A stretch of 64,000 nucleotides of DNA from Porogramme epimiltina (taxonomy: Eukaryota > Basidiomycota > Agaricomycetes > Polyporales > Polyporaceae): assembly GCA_900155495.1 (NCBI GenBank), contig FTLJ01000402.1, positions 49,047 to 113,046 on the forward strand, written 5' to 3'. The notes below the pieces were generated by a model. It did not search any database. It was not told the DNA's origin and worked only from the letters and a program-made list of their open reading frames with translations. Positions 11,422-24,180 of the stretch are shown here, one piece after another (the first letter of the stretch is position 1; the number at the start of each line of letters is the position of its first letter). A program made the position numbers and the translations under genes.

Positions 11422-14400
11422 CTAGTCGTCCGACGCGTCGACAACAACCAACCGCCCGTCATTAGTCGCAAGCGCTATCCGGTCACGGAAAATGTCCCAT
11501 CCTCCGCGTATTTCGTAACCTTGGCTAGGAGTAAACCTGTATATAGAGGGAAGCCACCGCACCCGACGACGCTCTCCGTCGGACCCTGCACGCCAGATCC
11601 ATCCATCTGACTCCACATAGTAGCTCGGAAACCGCGACAGAGTCTCATCGCCGGAATGAGGTGTGGCGTTGGGGAGGTCCTTGTCCTGCACGGTGGGCGA
11701 GTCCGGTGATGGAATAATGGTGTACTCTTCATACGTGACGACCGCGCGACCGTCCGCGGAGAACTTAATGTGGTTCACTAGACTTCTCGAACCCTCAGTG
11801 CGAGCGTTGAACTCGCGTAGAAGGCGGGGGGGAATCCTGTTTGCAATGGAGTTTTGGGTAGAGGCTGATTGGGAGTTCGAGGGGGGAGGAAGTTGGTGAA
11901 GTAAGTCCCACAGGGATGCCCTGCCGCCGTAGTCTGCTCCAACCATGCGCATGTCATCTAAGGAAAATGAGATGGAGCTGATCTCATATGTATGGTTGAT
12001 TTCCCATAGGAGGTCGTTCAATGTGAGGTCGTAAAGGCGTATAGTTGGATATGTCCCTTTCTTGAGCAGATTAACCCCTTGAGAGAATGTGTGAAGCCAT
12101 CTCCTGTTCACCTTCAAGGATGGGTCTGATTGCGAAATGGGACTGTGGTCCAAGGATGAGAATAGAATGAGGTCCTTTCCTGACGAGGTCGCAAGAGCCC
12201 AGATGTTGCACTCCCCACGATATATCTCCACCTCTCGCCCTGTCTTTGTGTCCCAACCCCGGACCGTTCCATCCAGCGATCCCGAAATGAGCTTCCCCGA
12301 TTCCGGCGCGAACACCGTCTGCACCACCACGCTCTCGTGTCCACGAAGCACCGAGGCGGAGTTGCTGTGTTCCCGATCGTACAGGACGATGGAGTGATCC
12401 TCTCGGCCTGAAAGCGCGAGCCAAGACCCGTCGGAAGACCATGACAAAGCGATGATCTGGGGAGTAAGAGAAGTGGTGTCCGGACGCGCCATGGTGTCGA
12501 TGACCTTCGAGGTTGACACGTCCCACACCTGCACCGTCCCGTCCTCAAGCGCCGCCGCGAGGACGTCGTTGTCGTGTGGCGAGAACGCGACCGCGCACAC
12601 CGCACTCTGCACCCCGTCCCTCGTGGCCGCCGCGTCGCCCGAGACCCCGGGGCGGCTCGCCTGCATCACGGCCGTGTCCCAGGTGCGCGCCGTTCTCCAG
12701 TGGGAGGAGACGAGGTTTGCGCCGTCGGGGGAAAATCGCAGGTGGTTGATTTCTTCCCCTCGAATCTGCTCGGATTCTCCGAGGGGCTCGCCGGTGGTGG
12801 GGTCCCAAAGACGAATTGAGGATCCGTCATCGATGTCGCACCCGACGGCGAGGGAGGAGCCGTGAGGGGAGAAGTCGAGTGCCTTAACGTCGCCCGGCAT
12901 CTGCAGCCGCCTGAGGGGATCGGAACCCGAGGAGGCGTCCGCGGCCCACAGAACGACCGCGTTGCCGCCTCCGCATGCGATGATTTTGTCGTCCGGAGAA
13001 ATGGCGATGGCGTTAACCTGGAAGTTGTGTTGGAGGGTGCGAACGTGGGAGGTGTCCTGGATGGACCAGATTCTGCACGTTTTGTCGTTGCTTCCGGAGA
13101 GCAGGAAGGACCCGTCGTGCGAGAATGCTACAGAATTGACCCAATCTGAATGCCCATCGAGGGTCGCTGCTGGTTTGAACTCGGCGGAGTCCAAGTTCCA
13201 CAATTTGACGGTCGTGTCTTCGGCGGCTGAGGCTGCGTAGTTCCCATGACGTGAGTAGGCCACTGAGCGAATGTAGTCCGAGTGTGCTTGCTGTGAGGAG
13301 AGACAAACGCCTGTGCGAGCATCCAACAAGAGAAGCACCCCACTGGCCAACCCGGCAAGTATGTCCTTCCCATCAAGCGAGAAATCCACGCTCAGGACCT
13401 GAGTCTTCGTCTTGATTGAAAGGAGCTCTGCTCCGGTGCGAGCGTTCCAGAGCCGAATTGTCTCGTCCGCTGACGCAGTGACGACGCGCGCGCCGTCTGG
13501 AGAATAAGTAGCGCAACCAATCCAGTTACCATGGCCCTCCATGGTGGTGACATGCGCGTTCCATCGAGTCGGTAGCCCAATGGGGACGGGGATCTTTTTG
13601 TAGATTTTCTGATCGTACAGCCTGCGCACAGTTGAGCTTGGTGGGCAAAATGCAAGCGCCGAAGTGTATACTGCTGAGGCGGAGGCGCTAATGGCAACAT
13701 AGAACGAGCCGATCATGTGCTCGCAGTCGCCCAACAAGCTAACGATATCTATTGGCACCGCAAGGGGACTGTCCTGAGGAAGGAATAGAAACGTATGGGT
13801 GAGTCTCAGTATGCCATTGCTGTATTGACGATCTAGTGCGTACCGCGAGAGCGCGTCGGGCTACCTGTAATATATCGGCAGCTACATCGACATCACCCAT
13901 CAGGCTGAGGCCTTCTAACCAATGCAGTAAATGTTCGTAGCAAAATGTCTCAAAACTGTTCAGGGTTTCGAAGTCAATTGTTGAGTCGCGGAGATGATCC
14001 GCCCAGCGACGCATAGCATACTGAACGTGAGAAGGGAGATGGGTGCCGACACGAGTGGAAAGATCGGAAACGTCCCTGTTGAAGAGAGAAGCTTGATCTT
14101 GAGGGATTTGACAAACATTTCGACGAAGCGTGTGGGCCATGGTTTCGAAGCAGCACTTTGCAAGGATGTTATGGTGCTCCCGAGGATTAACCACTAGGTC
14201 TTGCTTGGTGCATCTAGTAGGGTCGACGAGGAAGTCGGGGAAGGAGAGATGAATGATTTGTATGACGCCGTCATCGGACTGCGGTAGAGATACGACGGAC
14301 TGGATTAACTCCAAGTTGCGTATCGACGTTCCCTGGTTCAACCCGAGGAGATCGTCGAGGGCCATGGGGGTGAGCTGGTCGCGGAGTAGCACGACAGAGC

Positions 14401-16773
14401 CGATAACAAATTTCATCTCCTCTACCGTCTCCTTATCGACATCATCCGCAAATGCCCCGTCAATGACACCTGTATACAGCTCATCGAGTTGGGCAAAAGG
14501 CGAAGCATTGTGTCTTCTGAGTTTGTTCAGTACTTCCTCCAACCGCCTCCGTGGATTATTCCCTCTCTTGTCGGCGATGAAGTTGAGCGCGGTCGAAATG
14601 AAGACGAAAATTCGACCGGTCAGTTGAGTGAGCCGTTTCTTCTCGTCCTCGCTGGGCCAGGACTCCAGACCGTCCCGGGGGTACATCTTCCTGATCGATG
14701 AAAGGCGCTCCTCAATGTAGGCGGCGATATCCCGGTCCACAATCTCGGGAGGAACCTCGTTGAGAAGGAGCGTGTGTGTGTGTTGAAGGAGGGTGTCGGA
14801 GCCTCGGAATCCATCAACAATTCGCGGCTCTGGACGGCTGGTAATGATGAACTTGAGGGGACGAAGAGCCTCGACGAACTGCGAGAGGGCGACAAGAATG
14901 ACAGAAATTGCGGCATCATCACGACACTCGTCGAGCGCATCAATGATCACTACTTGATCTGGGAAAGGTGTTCCTGTCACTGCTTGGAGCGGCTTGACGA
15001 TGAGTTTCTCGAGCTGAACGGACGGCAGAGAGCGGTGGATGTCGGGATTGTTGTCGAGAGCCTTTACAACCTCCTCCGCGAACGCAGCGTTCAATCGACA
15101 GAGTTGGTAGGCGATGGTCGGGAAGATGAGCTGGACATCGCTACGGCCTCCGGTGCGTGCGCAGAAGAAACTTGCCCCCAGAATTTTCTCCTGATCACAC
15201 CACGACGCAATGGTGTAGGCGATGGTAGTCTTTCCGGACCCGGCGAGCCCATTCATCCATAGAAGGAGTGACTCCTCTGAGATCTCAGGAGCTTGCTTGG
15301 CCCCTTTTCCGCGGATCGACCGGATCCAGGATCGTATAGACGATAGAATTTCCATCCTTGTGGACGCCATGCATTGAACTCTGCCGCTCCCTCCATCGTC
15401 GAACCGCGCTTCTCCGACGTGATGGAGTTTCTCGAGTGCTAGAATCCACGGTCAAAAGGAAGTCGTGATGTCGGAACGATAGCGAACTTACCCGCGACGA
15501 TGGCGTCTTTCATCAATTCTTGAATCTTCCCACTTAACTGGGACACAGCGACACGAGTGGAGAGTACTGTCTCTGTCTAATGAACACGTCAGGAATTAGT
15601 ATGCATCGGCTCCAAGGGCAAGCTGACATACCGTAAGGCCGTCAACGAGCAAAGATAGTTTTTCAATATATCCGTCAAGCTCCTCGGCAATGTTGTCCGT
15701 CTGTGCCATGTGCATCGCTGTTCCAAGAAGACCCTGCCGCTGGTCATGGAGCCTTTTCACGCTGTCAACGACTCCTGTCACATCCCTTCGATATTGGCAG
15801 GAGATGAAAAGTTAGCGCAAATGGAACTTCTCAGAGGGGTGAACGTACTTATTAAAACGTTCGAGCTGCTCGAGAAGGTCTGGAGGACACTCTTGTAGGT
15901 CGCGAAATTTTGTAGTCATCTGGACGAGTGGTCGGAAGCGTTCTTCGAACGTCCTGATGGTCTCGTTGTTCGAGTTGTATTTCTGTGATCGGCATCGATG
16001 TTAGCATACTTCGAATCTGTTGGGTATCTAACCCTTACAGTGTAAATCTCCACACAAGCCACAACCGCCCCCAACGCGGTTTGGAGTGGCGGAAGCGGAG
16101 CAGAAGCCTCCTTTGCCACCTTGAGTAGGGTGGATAGGCCTCCTAGCACCGTCTTCTTCAGATCTGACGTGCCTCGTGTAGGCGCAGCAGGAGGGTCGGC
16201 ATGATCAGTCCCAGCAACGGAAGACTTGACGACATCCCTATCTGACTCCACAGCAGTCGACGCTTCACGTGCAGGTAGCGGACTTGGTACAGCCGTTGGT
16301 TGGACAGGCTGCATATCGGAAAGATCGGCGCCAATGGGGTCGGCCGAGAAAAGCGTGGTGGGAACTCCGGTATCGGTTGCATACTGCTCGCTCGCTCTAC
16401 CGGTCGGGGCGGATGACGATGGCTGTACGGGGAGATGGGAGGACGAGACGGCTGCGAGCAACCCAGAGGCAGAACCTTGCGATGTTGATGCGCTGGGGTC
16501 TGAGGCTGGAGAGGGCGGTAGAACCGAGAGAAGAGGAGGGGATGTGTGCGGGGTGTTCGTGGAGGGACCACTCGAAGGTTGTGCAACCGATGTGTTCTGT
16601 GAGGGATCTTGCCTCAAGGGGCCCCATCTACCAGTTGATTTACCGGGACGGGTTTCTGCCTTTGCGGAATCGGCGGATGTCCGTGGGGTGGAGCTCGAGG
16701 ACGGCCGATCAGAGTCTGACCCGCCGCCGAGCTTACTCTTCACTTTATTCTTTAGTCTCTTGAGGTGACGCAT
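11422..16773 (-). CDS. NLR-2: NACHT-WD40 STAND protein
   Basis: Complete gene with six exons on the minus strand: 16773-16039, 15982-15849, 15785-15632, 15576-15492, 15438-13844 and 13773-11422. Together they encode about 1,684 residues. All introns are GT-AG and in phase. Residues 1-~210 form a basic start (MRHLKRLKNKVKSKL) and a long Ser/Pro-rich linker. About 215-370 form the helical module, with APLPPLQTALGAVV, then RFRPLVQM, then IAEELDGYIEKLSLLVDGLT. The NACHT exon covers ~370-901: Walker A GLAGSGKTT at ~433-441, Walker B VVIIDALDEC at ~532-541, FIITSRPEP, and IHLSFPDFLVDPTRC. The WD40 exon covers ~902-1684 with about 14 blades and ends GRLVVVDASDD. The protein is probably a cytosolic ligand sensor and cell-death regulator (inferred from the family). 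In the related genes the exon-4 region is split by an extra intron; here it is one 85-nt exon. Confidence 0.92.
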
Positions 16774-16890
16774 ATCTTACAAGAGGCTGGAGATGGAGAG
16801 GGGTGCTGGGAGAGAGCGGGAGATAGTGGGGGGTCGAGACAGTGGATGGAGGATGGACTACATGGACATAAGGGAAGGGTACCCAACACA

Positions 16891-16951
16891 AGGTTCAGAT
16901 ATAAAGCCACCGAGACGCGTGGTGGCTCCTTAAAGCGTGGTCCCGTGCAGG
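16891..16951 (-). promoter_or_regulatory. Shared NLR upstream block, copy at NLR-2
   Basis: About 120-180 bp upstream of the NLR-2 ATG. On the minus strand it reads CCTGCACGGGACCACG, a ~10-nt spacer, then GAGCCACCACGCGTC and GGTGGCTTTATAT. It aligns almost base for base with the block upstream of NLR-3. The CACGTG is altered to CACGCG. The ATATAAAG on the plus strand (TATAT on the coding strand) could be a TATA-like element (inference). Confidence 0.6.
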
Positions 16952-18829
16952 ACGGTCATGGGATGGCTGCGACTTGGCCTGGAAGACTCGGCGGATGGGC
17001 GTTATGAAGGCAGAAACTTCGTTGACGTGGGATGATGGAAGAGTAGGGGAGTGGACTCCGCGGTGCGCGCGAAGCGAAGCTGTTCAACCCGCGGGCAACA
17101 TTTCGTCGTAGATGAGGAAGTCGCATTGATGAGATTTCGAGGATAAAACCAGGTCTAGTATGTTATACCACACATGCCTGGGTTCTCAGTCAGACGCGAT
17201 CCGGTCTTGCACAGTCTGATCGCACGTACTCATAAAGGATTCGAAGACACGCCGCGTGATGTCCATCCACATCCTTCTCCCCCGTATGCCCGCAACTTTC
17301 CCATGTGCACTGGCACAAGGTCCGTCTGAACTCTGATAAACTCACACACCCCTGTAAGCAAGACCCCGCTCCATTCTCCAGATTCCTTTGAGAGGAGAGC
17401 GATCCGTCGTTGAGACGAAGAGGCTCCCGGTCTTGCAGCTTTGTTCGACAACGCAGGCGAGCTGTTTGAAGTGCCTATGTACCCGACAGGCGAGATACCA
17501 CGATATGCAGGCGCGCAGCGTGAGCGAATACGTATCTTTAGCCCCGGGACGGGCAGACGCTCGGACGTCTGCGTAGCTTCTGCGGCCGAGAGGCTTCATG
17601 AGGTAAACTGACAGGGAGGCGCATGCAGGAACCCGAGGATTGTGCCGAGGCCATTGACACAGGGTGCATTTGTAGTCAGAGAACGATCGCTGCATGGAGG
17701 GTAGGAATGACAGGGCCAGAGGTCTATCTTCCTGGAATCTGCGGGTGTGCGAACACGGCCCTAAGAATAAAGGGTAGAATGAGCGGGTGACGAACCGAAG
17801 TCAACGGAGACAGTGACATACTCAGGCCGTAAGCGTGACGAGGCGTATCAGATGCGTCACTGGCGCAGCTGGAATGCCCTGCGCCGCTCGGAGAAAGAAG
17901 ACCCGGGTTCGCCAGACATAGAGAAGGGTCGACGCCGAGCGTAGTAGGACCTGGCAGGGCTTGATCGAAGCGTGCGGGCGGGCCATCCGGTTGGCGCGGG
18001 AGCTGCCAGGAACTCCGAGTAGAAGAGGAAGTAGCATGGCAGCATGGCCCGGGCCGCGAGAGAACGTGAGATCGAGAGCGATCTCAGAGCCGAAAAGAAT
18101 TTGAGCAGGAGGGGTGGCCATGGGACGAGCTCCGGGCGTTCCCGGATCCCGAGGGCGGGCCCGGGTGACAGCATCGTGACTGCTATGGATGATGTCATCT
18201 TGTCCACGTCACGTCACGTCCACCCATTCGAGAGTCACGGTCGTCCGCCGTGACCGTGCCAATGCGCCCGAGCGCTAGCCGGACATCCCACGTGCGTCCC
18301 GCAGTACGTGGATATCGCGCGCTCCCTCAGCCAAGCTGCAATGCTCGCCAGCTCTCTTCTTCTCCCGTAGGTAAAACGCTTTTACAGGTGGGTTGGCGTA
18401 TTTGTTGCCATATGGAAATGGTGATCTCGAGTTCGTGTTGGACCACGAGCATGGCACTGGTCACAGGCTGTGCCACCACACGACACCTGTTCTCTAATTC
18501 GACATCATGGGCAGACCATACCACGAAGTCACTCACACCGTAGTTCCTGCAGAGCTCAGGCCGACCAGGTGCTTCACATTCACGGATAATGGGCTGCGTC
18601 GATCTCGACACGGCGGATCCGGTCTCACAACTTACAACCAGCTCCATTGCACGCACTCGCGGTTCATATAGGGTTCTTCATATGACAATCATCATTAACT
18701 CTACATAAATGTACGCGTACGTCGTTTAGAGCTCATGAGCAAGGTCTTCATGCCACAGAATGCGCGCGATATGCGAAGGAAAATAGGTGGAGAATTTGAA
18801 CAGCGAGACGACGACAAATATGGGAGCCA
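16952..18829. other. Intergenic region between NLR-2 and NLR-3
   Basis: Upstream flank of NLR-2 and downstream flank of NLR-3. The best frame is 18647-18327 (minus), beginning MELVVSCETGSAVSRSTQ. It has a protein-like composition but no motif, no partner exon and no support for expression. Frames at 17342-17695 and 17822-18207 (minus) are no better. No gene is called. Confidence 0.35.
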
Positions 18830-21800
18830 TCAGCCAGATACGTCGACAACAACCAGACGTCCATCGTTGGTCGCGAGCGCAATCATGTGTCCCCGAATGT
18901 CCCGGCCTCCCCGCGTCTCCCAGCCAACAACGCTAGGAGCATATCTGTAGATAGGCGGAAGCCAATGTACCCTTCTGCGGGCCCCGCCGGGACCGGTCCC
19001 CCAAACCCACCCGTCGGACCCCACGAAGTAGTTGGAGAGGGACGACGAAGATCCATTGGGCTTGCGTTTTGACAGGGAAGCGTCCTCGGGCTTTGTTTGA
19101 GAAAAGTTGTGCTCCGGAGTAAATGGGATTGGGGTGTAGTTGTTGTATGTGATGACGGCGCGGTTGTCCGGAGAAAAGAGGATACGGTTTACCAGACTGG
19201 GCTGCGAAATGTTGAACTGGGATACGAGATGGAGGGCGTCACCATTTTCGGATGGTGTTTGCGCTTCGGGAGCCTTGGAGCCTACTTGCGAAGAGGCGGT
19301 GGCGTTTAAGGTCCAAACCGAAACTTCTCCGAAGCAGTTTGCCGCGGCTACGAGCGAGTCGTCCGCAGAGATTGAAAGAACGCTGATCCCGTGAACGTGC
19401 TTCTCTTGCCACGTGATGGCGCCGGAGGCGAGGTCGCAGAGACGAATGGTAGGATAGCCTTGGGAACGGCGAGATTCGGCTTTCTGTGAGGACGGATGGT
19501 AGCCCGTGACGACTTTCTCGGAGACCCCAAACCCTGGAAGGGATTCCTCGTCCAAAGATGAGAAGATAATTTTGTCGCTTCCACCGCGGTACGTTGCGAG
19601 AGCCCAAATTTCGCCCTTTCCTCGATAGATGATCTTCTCACTCCCCGTATTCACGTCGAAAGCTCGCACCGTCCCGTCCAAAGACCCTGAAACGAGCTGT
19701 TGGGAGTCCCGGGAAAACACTGGCTGTACCACCACGCTCGTATGTCCGCGGAGGATCTTGCTGGTTCCCTTGGATTGACTTTCATAGAGGGCGATAGAGG
19801 CGTCTTTGCGGCCGGTGAGGGCGAAGCGAGATCCATCGGACGACCATGTTAGCGCCACGATGTCAGAGTGCAGCGCCGTAGCGTCCGGATTTGCTATGGT
19901 GAGGGTAGGCTCCGCGGAGGACACATTCCAGAGCTGGACTGTTCCATCTTCGAGAGCGACCGCGAGGACGTTGCCGTCGTGGAGAGAAAATGCCACAGCG
20001 CAGATCGCGCCATGAGTCGACAAACTCTGAAGAGCAGAGGGAACTTGGGCTGTTTCCTGTAGTAGTGCTCTGTCCCAAACGCGGGCCGTTCTGTCGTGGG
20101 AAGAAACGAGGCTGGTTCCGTCGGTGGAGAAACGTAGGTGCCAGATTCCTTCCCCTCGGATCTCTTCGCGTACACCGAGCAGCTCTCCAGAGGAGCAGTC
20201 CATGATACGAATTGACGACGATGCTCCGCGGCGGGTGTCACATCCGACGGCAAGGAACGAGCCAAGAGGGGAGAAGTCGAGTGCCCATACATCGCCTTGC
20301 ATCTTCAGCCGCTTTATACTGTTGAAACCTGACGAGTTGTCCCCCGCCCACAGAACGACCTCCTTTCCGGTTCCGCATGCAACCAATTTGTCGTCGAGAG
20401 AGATGGTGACGGCCCTCACTTTGGCGTCGTGTTCGAGCGTGCGGACTCGGCGTGGCTCATCCGGGAGGGTCCAGATCTTGCACGTCTTGTCTGAGCTTCC
20501 GGATAGGAGAAACTTTTCGTCGTGAGAGAACGCAACCGTAATGACGCGGTCCGAATGTTCGCTGAGGGTTGCAATAAGCTGAAGATCAGCCGTTTCCACA
20601 TTCCACAATTTGACTTTCTTATCGCTAGAGGCCGAGGCGGCGTAGCGTCCCTGATATGAGTAGGCCACCGCACGAATCCAGTCCGAATGTGCCTCTTGCT
20701 GTGACTTGATGCGAACGCCCGTTTCAGTATCCCAGAGGCAAAGATTTCCCCCTCGTGAACCTGACAGGAGTCCCTTTCCGTCGGGGGAGAAGGCCACGCT
20801 CAATACACCATCTTTGTCCTCGAGCAAAAGGAGTTGCGCTCCGGTGCTAACGTCCCACAGTCTGATTGTTCGGTCGAGAGAGGCAGTTGCGATCCGTTCT
20901 CCGTCCGGGGAATATGCAACACACCAGATACTGTTCGTATGACCTTCGAAGGTGTCGACAAGAGCGTGCCATTTGGTTGGAAGTCCAATGGGAACAGTGG
21001 AGACGCCGCTGAGACCTTGAGCGTAGCCTTTGCGCAACGACGTCGACAGAGGACAGAAGGAAATAGCTGAAGTGTAAACCATGGATGCAGAAGCGCTGAT
21101 GGCAGGATAGGATAAGCGAACCATCCTTTCGCAGTCGTACAACAAAACAATGGTGGCGTTTGGTGGCTTCGGTTTTATGGTCTATTTACGAGTAAGAAAA
21201 AATGAGTCCAAGAGGTTACTACAAAGGCATACACACGTACCAGCAGTGTTCGTCGAGCCATCTTCAAGATGTCGATGCCGGCGCGCATCTCACTGATGAG
21301 ACTGAGGGCCTCCAGCCAGTGGAGCAGATGTTTCTCACAGAACTCGTTCACGAGCACGAGGGCCTCTTGATCAACCTCGGCGTTGGACAGATGGTGAGCC
21401 CAGTGGCATAGAGCATATCGAACATGGGGAAGGAGGTGCGAGCGCGTGAGCGTTGGAAGTTCTGAAATTTCACTGTTTGTATAGGAGATTTTGTCGAGGG
21501 GGATGCGGCATATGTTCCTACTGAGTACACCTAACATTGTTCTCAGGCACTGTTTGGCAAGAAGGGCATGTTGTTCTTTGGGGACGACGAGGAACTCAGT
21601 ACGCGTACATCTCGAAGGGTCCACGAGGAAGTCAGCGAAAGAAGAGTGGATGATACGAATGGCATCTTCATCAGATTCCGGAAGCGCAATGACGGAGCTG
21701 AGCAAACGAAGGGCACGTTTCGACGCTCCGGCCTTGATCCCGAGGAGGGCGTCGAGGGACTTAGGAGAAAGCCGGTCGCGCGAGAGCACTACAAATCCCA

Positions 21801-24005
21801 CCACTAGTTTCAGCTCTTTCAGCATCGATTTCTTGTGCTTGGACGGAATCGCCGCATCAGTCACGCCGGTATAGAGTCCATCGAGACGGGCCGACGGAGA
21901 GTCTTGCTCCGTTCGTAGCATCTTCAACACGAGGTCTAGTTGTCCGCGCGGGTTGTTCACTTTCTCGTCCGCGATAAACTTCAATGCCGTTGATATGAGC
22001 ACGAACACGCCGCACGTCAGCGTAGCGAGTTGGCCTTGCTTCTCTGGACCCGGCCAGTTCTCCTTCTGCCCGTATGTCTTCCTGATCTCCGACAGTTGTT
22101 CATTGATGTAGGAGTCGACATCGCGCTGAGTGATTTCTTTCGGAATGTCGTTGAGAGGGAATGAGTGAACGTTCTGATGGAGTGTGTTGGGCAAATGGAA
22201 CCGTTTTGATACTTGCTCATCGGGACGGCTGGTGACCAAGAACTTGAGTGGGTGGAGGTCCGCGGCGAACTGAGACAGCGCCACGAGGATGATTGAGATA
22301 GCTGCGTCGTCGCTGCACTCGTCGACTGCATCGATGATGACTACTTGATTCTGGAATGGGGTGCCTGTTGTGGCTCGCAACGGCTCGACGATGAGCTTCT
22401 CGAGTTGACGGGAGGGGAGAGCTCTGTGGATGTCCGGGTTCGAAGCGAGGGCCTTAGCGAGTCCGTCGGAGAACTCAGCGTCGAGAAGCGAGAGCTGGTA
22501 GGCGATGGTTGGGAAGATGAACAGGATGTTACCGCGACCACTGGTGCGCGCGCAGAAGAAACTCGCTCCCAGGCCCTTTTCGCCTTTGCACCAGAGCGCG
22601 AGCGTTTGCGCCAGCGTGGACTTCCCACAACCGGCGAGACCCGTGAGCCACACGATAGACAAGAGCTGGGAGATATTGAAGATGGTGCCCGCGGGTAAGG
22701 AAGAACCCTTGATCATAGGATGGATCCATGATCGAATCGACCATAGGACCTCTATCCTTGTCGAGTCCATACATTCAATACGACCACTGTTGCCGTAGTC
22801 GAACAGGGCTTCACGGACGTAGGGAGGTACGTGAGGATCTGGGAGCTCTGAATTAGTAACATTCTCACGGTCTAAGATGTACGAGAGAGAATGCACCTGT
22901 ATTAATAGTGTCGCTGATCATCCAACGTTCAATCCGCTTGTCCGCTCTCCGGGCCTCAACGCGCACGCCCTGTAAAATAGAACGACAGAGGTGAACAAAG
23001 AACTCCCGAACTATGCATTAAGGCGAACGCACTTCGACTATGATTTGGGTGAGGATAGTTTCCTGAATTCGAAAGTGGTCAAGCTTTGTAGAATGATCGA
23101 ACCGGCGGATAGCTGACACACCATAAGGCGTTGTACAAGTGTCGAAAGCTGTTTCATACAGCGGGCGAGCTCCGCAGAGATATCGCCGACCTTCGTTGCC
23201 TTCCCAGAGGTTCCCGCATAGCCTCGAACGTTCAATTTCTGCACACTATCGGCGACACTGTCCGCTTCCCTAGGAGGGTTGCAAAAAGCATTAGTTAATA
23301 CTAAGCAATTTGCCGAAGCAGACGCACTCTTTGAAGTGATTCAATTCTTCTACGAGTTTTAGTGGGCAGGCGTCGATGTTGGGGAGATCTTGAATGGACT
23401 GCAGCATTGGGTGGAGGCACTTCTCAAATGCCTGCACTGTCTTGTCGTTAGGGCGATGCTTCTGTAGGAAATGCATGACGTCAGGATCTATCCCTAACCA
23501 GTGACTATACACTCACCGTATAGACATCCAACAAAGTCGCCGCGGCGCCCAAAGCAGCTTGAAGAGGCGGCAGATGAGCAGAGGCATCCTTCGCGATATT
23601 GAGCAGATTCGATGAGCTTCCCCAAGTTGACTTTGCACCCGAGTGGGCCTCAGGGCGTATACTACCATTGGCGTTAGGAACGGGGTGGTTTCCCGACGTC
23701 GTGTTTGGGCCGGCCGCTTGTGCTGCGGACACCTGTGGAGTAGTCGTGTTATCCTGAGGCGATGCGTTTGACAGGCGCTGTGGCGAGGACGAGGCCAGGA
23801 GGGACTCTTGAATAGAGTTGTGTGATGGTTGTGCTACCTGTGCGGGGTTCGCGGGTGTCCCGGCAGCTTGTAAGGATGATCCAAGGAGAAGGGTACTCGG
23901 TTTCACGGTCTCGGTTGATGGACGGGCGGAGGGCGGCTTCCGAGACGGTGGCTCGGGGTCTGAGGTACACCCGAGGCGAGTCTTGACTCTACGCCACATC
24001 TTCAT
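18830..24005 (-). CDS. NLR-3: NACHT-WD40 STAND protein
   Basis: Complete gene with seven exons on the minus strand: 24005-23517, 23461-23328, 23269-23122, 23062-23033, 22969-22897, 22847-21241 and 21181-18830. Together they encode about 1,610 residues. Exon 2 is 134 nt and the WD40 exon 2,352 nt, exactly as in NLR-2. The Ser/Thr/Pro linker is shorter (residues 1-~130). The helical module (~130-292) includes SAHLPPLQAALGAAATLLDVY, CLHPMLQSIQDL and ISAELARCMKQLSTLVQRLM. NACHT lies at ~292-827: Walker A GLAGCGKST (Cys in place of Ser) at ~361-369, Walker B VVIIDAVDEC (Val for Leu) at ~460, FLVTSRPDE, and IHSSFADFLVDPSRC. The WD40 domain lies at ~828-1610 with canonical GH...WD blades and ends GRLVVVDVSG. 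The role is inferred as for the other NLRs. The 30-nt exon encoding ETILTQIIVE is supported by GT-AG sites on both sides and by similarity in NLR-1 and NLR-5. Confidence 0.92.
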
Positions 24006-24120
24006 GGTGTGCTCCTAGAATTGTGGGAGGTAGCAAGAGACAGTGCAGAGAAGTTATAGCAGGGAGAGGGATAGGAAGACAGACGTCGCAGACACGGTGA
24101 GGGTATAACTCGATGCTGTA

Positions 24121-24180
24121 CAAGGTTTACGAGGAAAGCCCCCGGAACACGTGGTGGCCCGCCAACGTGGTCCCGTGCAA
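24121..24180 (-). promoter_or_regulatory. Shared NLR upstream block with CACGTG, copy at NLR-3
   Basis: About 115-175 bp upstream of the NLR-3 ATG. On the minus strand it reads TTGCACGGGACCACG, a short spacer, then GGCCACCACGTGTTCC and GGGGGCTTTC. The CACGTG is a perfect E-box of the type bound by bHLH factors (established knowledge). The extended core GGCCACCACGTGTNCCGGGG is shared with NLR-5, the best evidence that this block is conserved rather than a chance hexamer. Confidence 0.65.

Noticed and set aside
12452..12865. Plus-strand frames inside the WD40 exon of NLR-2 (and the matching 546-947 in NLR-1)
   Set aside because: They are antisense to well-supported WD40 coding sequence, and their apparent conservation between the two genes simply follows the sense-strand identity.
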